Assembly (NCBI GenBank): GCA_902771155.1 | Contig: CACXVS010000019.1 | Span: 1-46,059, forward strand | Reading direction: 5' to 3' | Origin: an uncultured Prevotellaceae bacterium | GTDB taxonomy: Bacteria > Bacteroidota > Bacteroidia > Bacteroidales > Bacteroidaceae | Length of the DNA stretch: 46,059 nt | Shown: positions 17,675 to 27,320 of the stretch, piece after piece | Layout of the letters: each line of letters opens with the position of its first letter | Numbering within the stretch: position 1 is the stretch's first letter | Made by a program: the position numbers and the translations under genes | The notes under the pieces: model-generated | Databases searched by the model: none | What the model was told of the DNA's origin: nothing | What the model saw: only the letters and a program-made list of their open reading frames with translations

Positions 17675-18895
17675 TTATTCTGCTGCTGACTTGAGGATCT
17701 CGGAGAGCGTGGGGTGGATATGCACCATGTCGGCCAGTTCGCTGAGCGTGGTGTGCTTGCACATAAGGGCGCTCACCTCCTGCACGATGTCGGCACTATG
17801 GGCACCAAAGGCATGGGCACCGAGGATGAGCCCATCGGACGAGGCGAAGAGTTTGAGCATACCCTCTGTCTGACTCATGGCAAGGGCCTTGCCATTGGCG
17901 CGCCAGAACGCCTTCTTGCAGATATAGGGCGTGGCACTGGTCTTGAGCTGATCCTCGGTGGGACCTACGCAGGCAGCCTCGGGGGTGGTGAAGATGGCAG
18001 CGGGCATGATATCGAAGCGGATGCCGTCAGTCTTACCGATGATATGGTTGACAGCGCGCACAGCCTGCATCTCAGCAGCATGGGCCAGCATCTGACGACC
18101 ATTGCAGTCGCCAATGGCATAGATGCCCTTGACGGTGGTCTCGAAATGGTCATCGACGGGGATGGCTCCGTTGGGGGCCAGGGTGATGCCTATGGATTCT
18201 AGGACGAGCCCCTCGGTACGGGGCTTGCGACCAGTGGCCATGAGGATGACGTCGGCATCGATGTCGGAAAGCGACTTCACAGCGGTGTTCATCTGGAAGG
18301 TGATGCCACGACTGAGGTGCTTGCGGAGGCGCTTGGCAATGTCGCTGTCGAGGGCAGGAAGGCACTCCTTGAGATACTCGATGACGGTAACCTGAGAGCC
18401 GAAGCGATGGAAGGCACAGGCAAACTCCATACCGATGACACCCGCACCGATGATGCAGAGGCACTGGGGCAATGTAGTGAGACGGAGCAGACCAGTGGAA
18501 TCGACCACACGGGGGTCGCTATCGACACCCTCGATGGGGAGCCACTTGGTCTCGGAGCCTGTGGCGATGATGACGTGGGGAGCCGTATAGTCGCCCACCG
18601 TATGGGCATCGATGAACTGCGCCTTCGTGCGCTCCAACGTGATGCCAGGATGCGAGAGGATGGTGGCGACACCCTGACGGAGCTGGGGAACGACCTCCTC
18701 CGTATGACGACAGGCATCGGGGAAGGTGGACTCGTGGACATAGCACTTCGTGGGGATGCAACCCACATTGAGGCACGTGCCTCCCAACTCGCCACCCTCG
18801 AAGATGACAACCTTCAAGCCCTGTTTGGCAGCATATTCTGCGGCACGATAGCCCCCCGGGCCCGCACCAATCACAATCAGATCAACTTCAACCAT
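17675..18895 (-). CDS. lpdA: dihydrolipoyl dehydrogenase (L-protein)
   Basis: This flavoprotein reoxidises the dihydrolipoyl arm of the glycine cleavage H-protein with NAD. Visible parts: FAD-binding GAGPGGYRAAEYA near the start, the redox disulfide GGTCLNVGCIPTK, a second Rossmann motif (IIGAGVIGMEFACAF), the FAD 'YAIGDCNG' block and the C-terminal interface motif HIHPTLSEIL. It is about 406 residues, 50-60 shorter than typical lpd; the shortening is spread over several loops, not a truncated end. I use the ATG at 18895, since the alternative TTG at 18901 overlaps gcvPB further. It overlaps the gcvPB stop by 8 bp, which suggests translational coupling. Confidence 0.93.
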   Translation of the reverse strand: MVEVDLIVIGAGPGGYRAAEYAAKQGLKVVIFEGGELGGTCLNVGCIPTKCYVHESTFPDACRHTEEVVPQLRQGVATILSHPGITLERTKAQFIDAHTVGDYTAPHVIIATGSETKWLPIEGVDSDPRVVDSTGLLRLTTLPQCLCIIGAGVIGMEFACAFHRFGSQVTVIEYLKECLPALDSDIAKRLRKHLSRGITFQMNTAVKSLSDIDADVILMATGRKPRTEGLVLESIGITLAPNGAIPVDDHFETTVKGIYAIGDCNGRQMLAHAAEMQAVRAVNHIIGKTDGIRFDIMPAAIFTTPEAACVGPTEDQLKTSATPYICKKAFWRANGKALAMSQTEGMLKLFASSDGLILGAHAFGAHSADIVQEVSALMCKHTTLSELADMVHIHPTLSEILKSAAE

Positions 18896-20297
18896 TTTCA
18901 ATTTTCAATTGCTTCCAAGTGGTAACGGGATGCTTGGCAGCGAGGACATCATCGACACGACCGATGGGCGTGTCGTGAGGAGCCGACTTCACCAGATCGG
19001 GATCGCTCTTGGCCTCCTCAGCTATCTGGCGCATGACAGTGATAAAGCCATCGAGCGTCTCCTTCGACTCGTTCTCTGTAGGCTCGATCATGAGCGACTC
19101 GTGGAAGAGCAGGGGGAAGTAGATGGTGGGTGCATGATAGCCGTAGTCGAGCAAGCGCTTGGCAACATCCATCGTGGTGACACCCGTGGACTTATCCTTC
19201 AGGCCATCGAACACGAACTCATGACAGCACGTCGTGTCGATGGGGAGTTCATAGACATCCTTGAGCGACTCCTTGATATAATTGGCATTAAGCGTGGCAA
19301 GGGGTCCTACGAGTCTCACCTGATTGCGCCCCAACGAGAGGATATAGGCCAAGGCACGCATCATGACGGAGAAATTGCCATGATAAGGCGACACACAGGG
19401 GAAGAACGCCTGCAAGCCCTCGCGCACACCAACAGGACCAGAGCCTGGGCCACCACCGCCATGAGGCGTGGAGAAGGTCTTGTGGAGGTTGATGTGCATG
19501 ACATCGAAGCCCATATCACCAGGGCGACAGGCTCCGAGCATGGGATTGAGGTTGGCACCGTCGTAGTACATCAGTCCGCCAGCATCGTGGATGAGCTTTG
19601 CTATCTCAGGGATGCGCGTCTCGAAGAGTCCCAGGGTGTTGGGGTTGGTCATCATCATGGCAGCTATCTCTGGAGCCTGCTCGGCAACGATGCGCTGAAG
19701 ATCGTCGAAATCGACCTGACCATCAGCCTGCGACTTTACCTCGACAATCTCGAGACCACAGACAGCGGCAGAGGCGGGGTTGGTGCCATGGGCAGAGTCG
19801 GGCACGATGACCTTCTTACGAGCCAGGTCGCCACGCGAGCGGTGGTAGTTGTCGATAGTCATCAGACCAGTGAGCTCGCCATGGGCACCTGCGTAGGGCT
19901 TAAAGGTGAAATGTGCCAGACCCGTGAGTTGGCAGAGCGACTTCTCCAGCATCGACACCAGGGCCTCGGCACCCTTCACCGTCCTGGAGGGCTGTTCGGG
20001 GTGCAGGTTCTGGAACTGAGGCAGAGCGGCCATCTCCTCGTTGATCTTGGGGTTGTACTTCATGGTACACGAACCCAGGGGATAGAATCCGGTATCGACG
20101 CCAAAGTTATTGTTGGAGAGGTTGGTATAATGGCGCACCACCGTGAGTTCGTCGCACTCAGGCAACTGGGCCTCTTTCGTGCGCCTCATGGAGGCAGGCA
20201 TCGGGTAGTCGCCAAAGTTGTTCTGAGGCAGACTGTAGCCCCTGCGCCCCTCTTTCGAAAGTTCGAAAATCAGATTTCCGTATAGTTTGTTGTTCAT
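18888..20297 (-). CDS. gcvPB: glycine dehydrogenase (decarboxylating) subunit 2 (P-protein, PLP half)
   Basis: The 469-residue product is the C-terminal half of P-protein, encoded separately. It contains the PLP-binding lysine in HINLHKTFSTPHGGGGPG (K273), the 'DSAHGTNPASA' block and 'LGSCTMKYNPK'. With GcvPA it decarboxylates glycine and passes the aminomethyl group to lipoyl-GcvH. It follows gcvPA by 12 bp. Its last codons (KQLKIENG) are made from an iterated TTGAAAA-type sequence that also holds the start of lpdA. Confidence 0.96.
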   Translation of the reverse strand: MNNKLYGNLIFELSKEGRRGYSLPQNNFGDYPMPASMRRTKEAQLPECDELTVVRHYTNLSNNNFGVDTGFYPLGSCTMKYNPKINEEMAALPQFQNLHPEQPSRTVKGAEALVSMLEKSLCQLTGLAHFTFKPYAGAHGELTGLMTIDNYHRSRGDLARKKVIVPDSAHGTNPASAAVCGLEIVEVKSQADGQVDFDDLQRIVAEQAPEIAAMMMTNPNTLGLFETRIPEIAKLIHDAGGLMYYDGANLNPMLGACRPGDMGFDVMHINLHKTFSTPHGGGGPGSGPVGVREGLQAFFPCVSPYHGNFSVMMRALAYILSLGRNQVRLVGPLATLNANYIKESLKDVYELPIDTTCCHEFVFDGLKDKSTGVTTMDVAKRLLDYGYHAPTIYFPLLFHESLMIEPTENESKETLDGFITVMRQIAEEAKSDPDLVKSAPHDTPIGRVDDVLAAKHPVTTWKQLKIENG

Positions 20298-20309
20298 CTT
20301 TATCTGTGC

Positions 20310-21620
20310 TTAAATCATACTGACGAGGTTGTCGATCTCCTCTTTGGTGCGCTTCTCGGTAACAGCGAAGAGAAGACCGTTCTCAAACTTCACGCCACCC
20401 AGGAAACCAGCATCGCTGAAACGCTGGTAGAGGGTATCGATATCGCCATCATACTCGACGAAGAACTCGTTGAAGAAGGGCTGGTCGAACGTGAGACGGA
20501 AACGACCCGTGGCAAGGAGACGGTCGCAGAGGTAATGGGCACCAGCATAGGAGCGCTCAGCAGCCTCCTTCAAGCCCTGCTTGCCCATGAGCGACATGTA
20601 GATCGTGACCCAGAGGGCCATCAGCGACTGGTTGCTACAGATGTTTGACGTGGCCTTCTGGCGACGGATGTGCTGTTCGCGGGCCTGGAGGGTGAGCACG
20701 AAGGCGCGCTGACCTCGGTTGTCGTTGGTCATGCCCACGATACGTCCGGGCATCTTGCGGATGAGTTTCTCCGTACAACACATATAGCCCACGTAAGGTC
20801 CGCCCCACTGCATGGGGATGCCCAGCGACTGTCCATCGCCCACAGCGATGTCTGCGCCCCACTCGCCAGGGGTTTTCAGAACGGCGAGGTCGGCAGCGAT
20901 GCTGTCGATGATGAAGAGCGACTTGTGGTCGCGACAGGCCTCAGCAAAGCCCGTAAAGTCTTCGACAATGCCATAGACATTGGGTTGCTGGACGATGACA
21001 CCAGCGACGTTGCCAGGTGAGAGTTGAGAGCCAAGGGCCGTGAGGTCGGTAAGACCATCCTTGACGGGAATGGTCTCGAGCTCAATGCCATGATGGAGGG
21101 CGTAGGTGTCGAGCACCTGGCGCGTCTTGGGATCCAAGGCTCCCGACACCAGCACTTTGTTCTGTTTCTTGCCAGCGGCTACAGCCATCATCATAGCCTC
21201 AGCACAGGCAGTGGTACCGTCGTACATCGAGGCATTGGAGATATCCATACCCGTGAGCTCGGCCATCATCGACTGATACTCAAAGATATAATGGAGCGTG
21301 CCCTGGGAGATCTCTGCCTGATAAGGGGTGTAGGAGGTGAGGAACTCGGAGCGCTGAACCAGACTGGGAATGACACTGGGGGTGTAATGGTCATAGACAC
21401 CATAGCCTGCAAAGCAGGTGAGTTGCTGATTCTGTGAGCCCAGTTTCTCGAAGGTGTCGCGCACCTCCATCTCACTCATCTCCAGGGGAAGTTCGTAGTC
21501 GCCCCGGAAGCGAATGGCATCAGGGATCTGGGCATAGAGGTCGTCGAGTGTCTTCACTCCCGCCTTTGCCAGCATCGCCTCCAGATCCTCCTGCGTATGC
21601 GGAAAATATTTATAGTCCAT
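20310..21620 (-). CDS. gcvPA: glycine dehydrogenase (decarboxylating) subunit 1 (P-protein, N-terminal half)
   Basis: The 436-residue product starts with 'YFPHTQEDLEAMLAKAGV' and has the family blocks 'FAGYGVYDHYTPSVI', 'TPYQAEISQGTLHYIFEYQ' and 'MTGMDISNASMYDGTTA' (with Leu-Thr for Met-Thr here). It lacks the PLP lysine, as expected for this half. It forms the P-protein heterotetramer with GcvPB. It lies 28 bp downstream of gcvH, with a short T-rich spacer. Confidence 0.96.
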   Translation of the reverse strand: MDYKYFPHTQEDLEAMLAKAGVKTLDDLYAQIPDAIRFRGDYELPLEMSEMEVRDTFEKLGSQNQQLTCFAGYGVYDHYTPSVIPSLVQRSEFLTSYTPYQAEISQGTLHYIFEYQSMMAELTGMDISNASMYDGTTACAEAMMMAVAAGKKQNKVLVSGALDPKTRQVLDTYALHHGIELETIPVKDGLTDLTALGSQLSPGNVAGVIVQQPNVYGIVEDFTGFAEACRDHKSLFIIDSIAADLAVLKTPGEWGADIAVGDGQSLGIPMQWGGPYVGYMCCTEKLIRKMPGRIVGMTNDNRGQRAFVLTLQAREQHIRRQKATSNICSNQSLMALWVTIYMSLMGKQGLKEAAERSYAGAHYLCDRLLATGRFRLTFDQPFFNEFFVEYDGDIDTLYQRFSDAGFLGGVKFENGLLFAVTEKRTKEEIDNLVSMI

Positions 21621-21648
21621 ATCGGTTTTTATTTAGGCGCGCCAAAAA

Positions 21649-22029
21649 CTACTTCTCACAGAATTTCTCGTAAGCAGCAGCATCCATGAGGTTGTCGAGG
21701 TCGGCCTTGTCGGAGAGTTCCACCTTGATGATCCAGTTCTCGAAAGCATCCTGATTGATGAGTTCGGGCTGATCCTCGAGGGCTTCGTTCACCTCAACGA
21801 CAGTTCCACTGACGGGCGATATCAGGTCGGAAGCAGCCTTCACACTCTCTACGGCACCAAACTCCTCGCCTGCCTCTACTTCGTCGTCAACATCGGGCAT
21901 ATCGACATAAACCACATTTCCCAGAGCGTTCTGGGCATAATCAGTGATACCTACAAAACCATAATCACCTTCTACTCTTACAAATTCGTGCGACTCTGAG
22001 TAGTAGAGTCCTTCAATTACCTTTGCCAT
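21649..22029 (-). CDS. gcvH: glycine cleavage system H protein
   Basis: The 126-residue lipoyl carrier shuttles the aminomethyl group between the P, T and L proteins. The lipoylated lysine is K64 in EFGAVESVKAASDLISPVSG. Length and the C-terminal helix (NLMDAAAYEKFCEK) are typical. The lipoate ligase gene lplA heads the same operon and presumably loads this lysine. A 91-bp gap with a hairpin and iterated repeats separates it from gcvT. Confidence 0.97.
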   Translation of the reverse strand: MAKVIEGLYYSESHEFVRVEGDYGFVGITDYAQNALGNVVYVDMPDVDDEVEAGEEFGAVESVKAASDLISPVSGTVVEVNEALEDQPELINQDAFENWIIKVELSDKADLDNLMDAAAYEKFCEK

Positions 22030-22049
22030 AATTTAATTATTTAACTTTC

Positions 22050-22064
22050 GCAAGCTCCGCTTGC
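22050..22064. other. hairpin in the gcvT-gcvH gap
   Basis: GCAAGC and GCTTGC arms (6 bp) around a 3-nt loop lie 21 bp upstream of the gcvH start. It is not followed by a T-tract and may be an RNA-stability or translation-modulating hairpin. Confidence 0.4.
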
Positions 22065-22100
22065 TCCTTGTCTCCTTCAAACATGCGAAACTTGAATATT

Positions 22101-22130
22101 TAATTTTCAATCTTCAATCTTCAATTTTTA
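22101..22130. repeat. iterated TTGAAGA/TTGAAAA words after gcvT
   Basis: Leftward, the stop of gcvT is embedded in three to four tandem copies of a 7-8-nt word (TTGAAGA, TTGAAGA, TTGAAAA). A similar run occurs at the gcvPB/lpdA junction (18893-18911). Confidence 0.6.
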
Positions 22131-23251
22131 TAGCTTTTCTTATAAAACTGTTTCTTGATGACCTTGCCAGGGAAGACCTTCTTGCGGATCTGGATCTGAA
22201 GTTCGGTGTCGAGCTTGGCATAGGCTGCATCGACGAGCGCCATGCACACACTCTTATCGGTAGAGATGGTGTGATAACCCGTGGTGACCTCACCAACAGG
22301 CTCACCCTCCATATTCAGAACGGTATAGCCATGACGGGGAATGGCCTTGTCGAAGAGTTCGATGCCTACGAGTTTCTTAGCGGGACCCTCTGCCTTCTGT
22401 CTGGCCAGAGCCTCCTTGCCAATAAACTCAGGTTTGTCGAGTTTTACGAACATGCCCAGACCAGCCATGATGGGGGTGATATCCTCAGAGAGTTCGTCGC
22501 CATAGAGGGGCAGGCCCACCTCGAAGCGCAGGGTGTCGCGACAACCAAGGCCACAGGCCTGAACACCAGCGGCAATAAGTTTATCCCAACACTCACGGAT
22601 AAAGTCGTGGGAGCCATAGACCTCGAAGCCATCCTCGCCTGTATAGCCCGTGCGAGAGATGATGACGTCGCCAACGGTCTTGCAGGTGTAGAACGAGAGT
22701 TCCTTGCACGGCAACCCCAGCACGCGCTCCATGGCATCCTCCGACTCAGGTCCCTGAACGGCAATCTGACCATAGAAGTCGCTACGGTTCTGGAGGTCGA
22801 TGTCGAGACCTTGTGCGCCTGCCTGCAACTTTTCAGCCTGCTCCTGCATCCAAGCCCAGTCTTTATCGATATTAGCAGCATTGATAACGAGGAAAAAGTC
22901 GTTCTCGCCCATCTTATAGACCAAGAGGTCATCGACGGTTCCTCCGTTCTCGTAGCACATCATGCCGTAAAGGATTTTACCCACTGGCATACCCGTGACA
23001 TCGTTGGTGAAAATGTGATTGACATAGCGCTCGGCATCCTGACCCTTCACAGTCACCTCACCCATGTGGGAGACATCGAAGAGTCCTACATGCTCGCGAA
23101 CAGCCATGTGCTCTAGCGCAATACCAGCATTCTGATAGAGCAGAGGCATATCGAAGCCACCAAACTCCACCATCATAGCGCCTAACGACAAGTGCTTGTC
23201 AAAAAGACAAGTGCGCTTGCTTTTCTTTTCTAATTCCTGTTTAATCGACAT
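22121..23251 (-). CDS. gcvT: aminomethyltransferase (T-protein)
   Basis: The 376-residue product moves the methylene unit from aminomethyl-lipoyl-GcvH to tetrahydrofolate and releases ammonia. Diagnostic blocks: 'FGGFDMPLLYQN', 'REHVGLFDVSHMGEV', 'AVQGPES', 'SRTGYTGEDGFEVY' and 'CRDTLRFEVGLPLYGDELSEDITP'. It starts only 3 bp after the lplA stop, so the two are co-transcribed. The length is normal. Confidence 0.97.
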   Translation of the reverse strand: MSIKQELEKKSKRTCLFDKHLSLGAMMVEFGGFDMPLLYQNAGIALEHMAVREHVGLFDVSHMGEVTVKGQDAERYVNHIFTNDVTGMPVGKILYGMMCYENGGTVDDLLVYKMGENDFFLVINAANIDKDWAWMQEQAEKLQAGAQGLDIDLQNRSDFYGQIAVQGPESEDAMERVLGLPCKELSFYTCKTVGDVIISRTGYTGEDGFEVYGSHDFIRECWDKLIAAGVQACGLGCRDTLRFEVGLPLYGDELSEDITPIMAGLGMFVKLDKPEFIGKEALARQKAEGPAKKLVGIELFDKAIPRHGYTVLNMEGEPVGEVTTGYHTISTDKSVCMALVDAAYAKLDTELQIQIRKKVFPGKVIKKQFYKKSYKN

Positions 23252-23254
23252 AGT

Positions 23255-23932
23255 TTATAGTATATTCATTTGTTCAATGTTTTCAACATCCTCGGGTGTG
23301 AGCATCAATTCACCCTTGCAGAGGGTTTCGCGGATGAGCACCTTCAGCTCGTCGAGCGAAAGCGAGGTGTGGTGCTTCAGCAGCGTGATGCGCTGGCGAA
23401 CGCTCTCGATACCCTTCTTCTCGAGTTTCTCGGGCCCTGGGGTGATGGCGTTCAGCATGTGGGTCATATTGGTGTCGTACAACATCGTGCTGTGGACGAT
23501 ACACCTGCCTTGGAGATGGTAACAGGCCGTACCACAGACCTTATGAGAACCAATCATGATATCGTTATGACTGGTGCCAGTGGCCTGGACTCCTGCCTTA
23601 CGGAGCACCAGCAGAATCATGTTGACAAACTGATTGAAGGCGAAACCCACATGCTCGCCCGTCGTGATATACGACAGCATCAGATTGTCCATATCCGCAT
23701 ACACACAGCCTCCCCCACTCTTACGACGCACCACCCGGATGCCATGCTCACGGCAATAGGGAACGTTGACCTCGTTTTCCAGCACCTGGTTGCGCCCATA
23801 GATAACGGTGGGCTCCACCTGCCACATGAAGAAACACTCGGGCTCGCTGACACGACGGGCCACATATTCTTCCATGGCCAGATAGAACGGCAGAGGGCGC
23901 ACTTCCTTGAAGGGCAAGGCGATGTACTTCAC
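23255..23932 (-). CDS. lplA: lipoate-protein ligase / lipoyltransferase heading the gcv operon
   Basis: I place the start at the GTG at 23932. The promoter's -7 element lies 13 bp upstream, which excludes the longer in-frame start at 24064. The 225-residue product has the ligase-family motif RRKSGGGCVYAD (residues 69-80) and the catalytic lysine K131 in 'NDIMIGSHKVCGTACY'. It lacks the C-terminal accessory domain of long LplA enzymes, so it is a compact ligase or lipoyl/octanoyl-transferase; the sequence does not decide which. Its place directly before gcvT and gcvH implies that GcvH is its substrate. Confidence 0.88.
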   Translation of the reverse strand: MKYIALPFKEVRPLPFYLAMEEYVARRVSEPECFFMWQVEPTVIYGRNQVLENEVNVPYCREHGIRVVRRKSGGGCVYADMDNLMLSYITTGEHVGFAFNQFVNMILLVLRKAGVQATGTSHNDIMIGSHKVCGTACYHLQGRCIVHSTMLYDTNMTHMLNAITPGPEKLEKKGIESVRQRITLLKHHTSLSLDELKVLIRETLCKGELMLTPEDVENIEQMNIL

Positions 23933-23945
23933 GATGATTTTTCTG

Positions 23946-23977
23946 CAAAAGTAATAGTAATATTTGATATCTCCAAA
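23946..23977 (-). promoter_or_regulatory. promoter of the lplA-gcv operon
   Basis: Reading leftward, TTTG (23974-23977) and TACTTTTG (23946-23953) with a 20-bp spacer form a full -33/-7 pair. The leader to the GTG start is only about 8-13 nt, so there is no room for a glycine riboswitch. Confidence 0.8.
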
Positions 23978-24028
23978 TCTTTTCAGGAAAAAACTTGGTA
24001 CAAAAATAGAATATTTTTGCAAAAAAAC

Positions 24029-24059
24029 TTTGCGATTACTTAAAATTAGTGTATCTTTG
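24029..24059 (+). promoter_or_regulatory. promoter of the dxs-trkA-trkH-manA operon
   Basis: TTTG (24029-24032) and TATCTTTG (24052-24059) with a 19-bp spacer. It is divergent from the lplA promoter; the two -33 elements are 51 bp apart. Confidence 0.8.
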
Positions 24060-24078
24060 CACACATAAATAATTCATT

Positions 24079-25968
24079 GTGGACAAAAAGGAATTTACAC
24101 TACTGAATGGGATTAAGTCGCCTGAAGATTTAAGACGGCTGGATATCAACCAATTACCCCAGTTGTGCGACGAACTTCGAGAAGATATCATCGAAGAGGT
24201 GGCTGTGAATCCTGGACATTTAGCTTCCAGTCTTGGCGTGGCGGAGATTACCGTTGCACTCCATTATGTATATAATACCCCAGAGGATCGTATTGTGTGG
24301 GACGTGGGTCATCAGGCCTACGGCCATAAGATATTGACAGGGCGTCGTGAGCAGTTCTGTACCAATCGCAAGTTGGGTGGCATCAAGCCCTTCCCGTCGC
24401 CTGCAGAGAGTGAGTATGACACCTTTGCCTGTGGCCATGCCTCTAACTCCGTGTCTGCAGCGTTGGGTATGGCTGTAGCGGCTCAGCTGGAGGGGAAGAA
24501 CGATCGCCACGTAGTAGCTGTCATCGGAGACGGTGCACTGAGTGGCGGACTGGCTTTCGAGGGACTTAACAACGTCTCGTCGTCGCCCAACGACCTGCTG
24601 ATTATCCTCAACGACAACAATATGTCGATCGACCGCTCTGTGGGTGGCATGAAACAATACCTGCTGAACCTGAGTACCAACGAGACCTATAACGCCATCC
24701 GTTTCAAGGCCTCACGGTGGATGCACAGCAAGGGTATGCTCAGCGAAGACCGACGGAAGGGCATCATCCGACTGTCGAACGCCCTGAAGAGTGCCATCTC
24801 GCACCAGCAGAACATCTTCGAGGGTATGAACATACGCTACTTCGGACCCTTCGACGGGCACAACGTGAAGGAACTGGTGCGTATCCTCCGACAGATGAAG
24901 GAGATGAAGGGACCCAAGCTGTTGCACCTGCACACCCAGAAAGGACATGGCTATGCTCCGGCAGAAAAAGATGTCACCGTATGGCACGCTCCCGGTAAGT
25001 TTAATCCAGATACGGGTGAGCGCCTGGTGGACAACGATCCCAACAAACCCCAGAAATATCAGGATGTGTTTGGACATACCCTTCTGGAACTGGCCAAGCA
25101 GAATCCGAAGATCGTAGGCGTAACACCTGCCATGCCCTCAGGTTGTTCGATGAACATCATGATGAAGGAGATGCCTCAGCGCACCTTCGACGTAGGTATC
25201 GCTGAGGGGCACGCAGTCACCTTCTCGGGTGGTATGGCGAAAGACGGGCTTCTGCCCTTCTGCAATATCTACAGTGCCTTTGCACAGAGAGCCTATGACA
25301 ATATCATCCACGACGTAGCCTTGCTGAATCTGAACGTGGTGTTCTGCTTTGACCGTGCAGGACTCGTAGGCGAGGACGGTGCCACCCATCATGGTGCCTT
25401 CGACCTGGCAGCTTTGCGCCCCATTCCTAACCTGACCATCTCGTCGCCCATGGACGAGCACGAGCTGCGACGACTGATGTACACAGCCCAATTGCCAGAC
25501 ATGGGTCCTTTCGTGATCCGTTATCCAAGAGGTGGTGGTGTGTTGCAGGACTGGCGCTGTCCGCTAGAGAAAGTGGAGGTAGGCACAGGACGCAAGATGC
25601 ACGATGGCAGCGACGTGGCTGTGCTGAGCATTGGTCCGATAGGCAACAACGTGACAGAGGCCATCGCCAGGTTAGGCGACAGCATCAGTGTAGCCCATTA
25701 CGACATGCGCTTCTTGAAACCCATCGATGAGAAGATACTCGAAGAGGTGGGTAAGACGTTCAAGAAGATCATCACGGTGGAGAATGGCGTCAAACGGGGT
25801 GGTCTGGGCTCAGCTGTACTGGAATGGATGAACGACCATGGCTACCAGCCCAAGGTGGTTCGTCTGGGATTGCCCGACGAGTTTGTGGAACATGGTACAG
25901 TGGACGAGTTGCAGAACATCGTAGGCATTGGCACGGAAGGAATCATCAAAGCCATTAAGGAGATATGA
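24079..25968 (+). CDS. dxs: 1-deoxy-D-xylulose-5-phosphate synthase
   Basis: The 629-residue thiamine-diphosphate enzyme condenses pyruvate and glyceraldehyde-3-phosphate, the first step of the MEP isoprenoid pathway. TPP-binding motif: [17 protein letters not shown], with the following '[10 protein letters not shown]'. The central block '[18 protein letters not shown]' carries the catalytic glutamate, and a C-terminal transketolase domain follows. The start is a GTG at 24079, 19 bp after the -7 element; no nearer ATG is in frame. Its stop overlaps the trkA start (ATGA). Confidence 0.97.
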   Translation: MDKKEFTLLNGIKSPEDLRRLDINQLPQLCDELREDIIEEVAVNPGHLASSLGVAEITVALHYVYNTPEDRIVWDVGHQAYGHKILTGRREQFCTNRKLGGIKPFPSPAESEYDTFACGHASNSVSAALGMAVAAQLEGKNDRHVVAVIGDGALSGGLAFEGLNNVSSSPNDLLIILNDNNMSIDRSVGGMKQYLLNLSTNETYNAIRFKASRWMHSKGMLSEDRRKGIIRLSNALKSAISHQQNIFEGMNIRYFGPFDGHNVKELVRILRQMKEMKGPKLLHLHTQKGHGYAPAEKDVTVWHAPGKFNPDTGERLVDNDPNKPQKYQDVFGHTLLELAKQNPKIVGVTPAMPSGCSMNIMMKEMPQRTFDVGIAEGHAVTFSGGMAKDGLLPFCNIYSAFAQRAYDNIIHDVALLNLNVVFCFDRAGLVGEDGATHHGAFDLAALRPIPNLTISSPMDEHELRRLMYTAQLPDMGPFVIRYPRGGGVLQDWRCPLEKVEVGTGRKMHDGSDVAVLSIGPIGNNVTEAIARLGDSISVAHYDMRFLKPIDEKILEEVGKTFKKIITVENGVKRGGLGSAVLEWMNDHGYQPKVVRLGLPDEFVEHGTVDELQNIVGIGTEGIIKAIKEI

Positions 25969-27320
25969 AGATCGTAATTGCCGGTGCAGGTGCCGTAGGT
26001 ACTCATCTGTCGAAACTTCTTTCGCGGGAGCATCAGGACTGTGTGCTGATCGACGCTGACGAAGATAGGCTGAGCACGCTCAGTGAATACGACGTGATGA
26101 CCTATCAGGCCTCGCCCACCAGCATCCAGGCTTTGAAAGAAGCAGATGTACCGCATGCCGACCTGTTTGTGGGTGTGACCCCTGAAGAGAGCATCAACCT
26201 GAATGCCTGTATCCTGGCCCATGCCCTTGGCGCCAAAAAGACCGTTGCCCGTATCGACAACTATGAATACCTGTCGCCCGACCTGCAACCCTTCTTCAAG
26301 AACCTCGGTGTTGACTCGCTGATCTACCCAGAGGTGCTTGCAGCCATCGACATCACCAACGGACTGAAACTCTCTTGGGTACGTCAGCGTTGGGATGTGC
26401 ACGACGGGGCCCTTATCCTGTTGGGCATTAAGTTGAGAGAAGCAGCAGAGATCCTGAACCAGCCCCTGCGTAACCTCTGCGGACCCGACGACCCCTATCA
26501 TGTCGTGGCCATCAAGCGCAATGGCGACACCCTGATTCCTGGTGGTATGGATGAACTGAAAGTGAACGACCTCGTGTATTTCATGACCACCAAGGAGTAT
26601 ATCCCCTATATCCGCAAGATTGTGGGCAAGGAGCACTATACCGATGTGAAGAACGTGATCATCATGGGTGGTGGAAAGACAGCCGTCAGAGCTGCCCTGA
26701 CCATTCCCAACTACATGAGTGTGAAGATCATTGAGAAAGATGCCCAGCGTTGTGACCGACTGAACGAGTTGCTCGAGGACAACGAAGCCATGGTGATTCA
26801 TGGAGATGGGCGCGATCTGGGTCTGCTCGAAGAAGAAGGCATCAAGAACACGCAGGCCTTCGTAGCCCTGACGGGGAATGCAGAGACAAACATCCTGGCC
26901 TGTCTGACTGCAAAGAAACTGGGTGTGAGAAAGACGGTGGCTATGGTGGAGAACCTCGACTACGTATCAATGGCAGAGAGTCTGGACATTGGTACCATCA
27001 TCAACAAGAAGACCATCGCAGCCAGTCATATCTTCCAGATGATGCTCGATGCCGACGTAGAGAACCTGCGCTCGCTGATGCTGGTGGATGCAGAGGTGGC
27101 AGAGTTTACTGCTGCAGAGGGCTCGAGGGTGACGAAGAAGCCTGTCAAGGACCTGGGCATGCCTTTCGGAGTGACCATCGGAGGACTGGTGCGCAATGGC
27201 ACTGGCATGCTTGTGAATGGTAACTCGCAGATCGAGGCTGGCGACTCCGTCATGGTGTTCTGCCACGAACAGAAATTGAACAATGTAGAGAAATTCTTCA
27301 AAAAGAACACGATATGGTAA
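25965..27320 (+). CDS. trkA: Trk potassium uptake regulator TrkA
   Basis: The 451-residue cytoplasmic protein has two RCK units, each with an NAD-binding Rossmann fold ([15 protein letters not shown] near the start; '[14 protein letters not shown]' mid-protein) and a TrkA_C domain. It gates the TrkH pore in response to nucleotides. The ATG overlaps the dxs stop by 4 bp and the stop overlaps the trkH start by 7 bp, so translation of all three is probably coupled. Confidence 0.96.
   Translation: MKIVIAGAGAVGTHLSKLLSREHQDCVLIDADEDRLSTLSEYDVMTYQASPTSIQALKEADVPHADLFVGVTPEESINLNACILAHALGAKKTVARIDNYEYLSPDLQPFFKNLGVDSLIYPEVLAAIDITNGLKLSWVRQRWDVHDGALILLGIKLREAAEILNQPLRNLCGPDDPYHVVAIKRNGDTLIPGGMDELKVNDLVYFMTTKEYIPYIRKIVGKEHYTDVKNVIIMGGGKTAVRAALTIPNYMSVKIIEKDAQRCDRLNELLEDNEAMVIHGDGRDLGLLEEEGIKNTQAFVALTGNAETNILACLTAKKLGVRKTVAMVENLDYVSMAESLDIGTIINKKTIAASHIFQMMLDADVENLRSLMLVDAEVAEFTAAEGSRVTKKPVKDLGMPFGVTIGGLVRNGTGMLVNGNSQIEAGDSVMVFCHEQKLNNVEKFFKKNTIW

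Noticed and set aside
18909..20285. 458-codon frame opposite gcvPB
   Set aside because: The other strand is an unmistakable gcvPB with the PLP lysine; this frame is its shadow.
21636..21643. GGCGCGCC palindrome between gcvH and gcvPA
   Set aside because: An 8-bp palindrome alone carries no clear function; no repeat partner seen.
22061..23116. 351-codon frame opposite gcvT
   Set aside because: Shadow of gcvT; no start signals or recognisable domain.
23933..23945. Glycine riboswitch before the gcv operon
   Set aside because: The leader is far too short and no aptamer-like fold is present.
23933..24064. 44-codon N-terminal extension of lplA
   Set aside because: It covers the promoter of lplA and its residues do not look like the ligase family.
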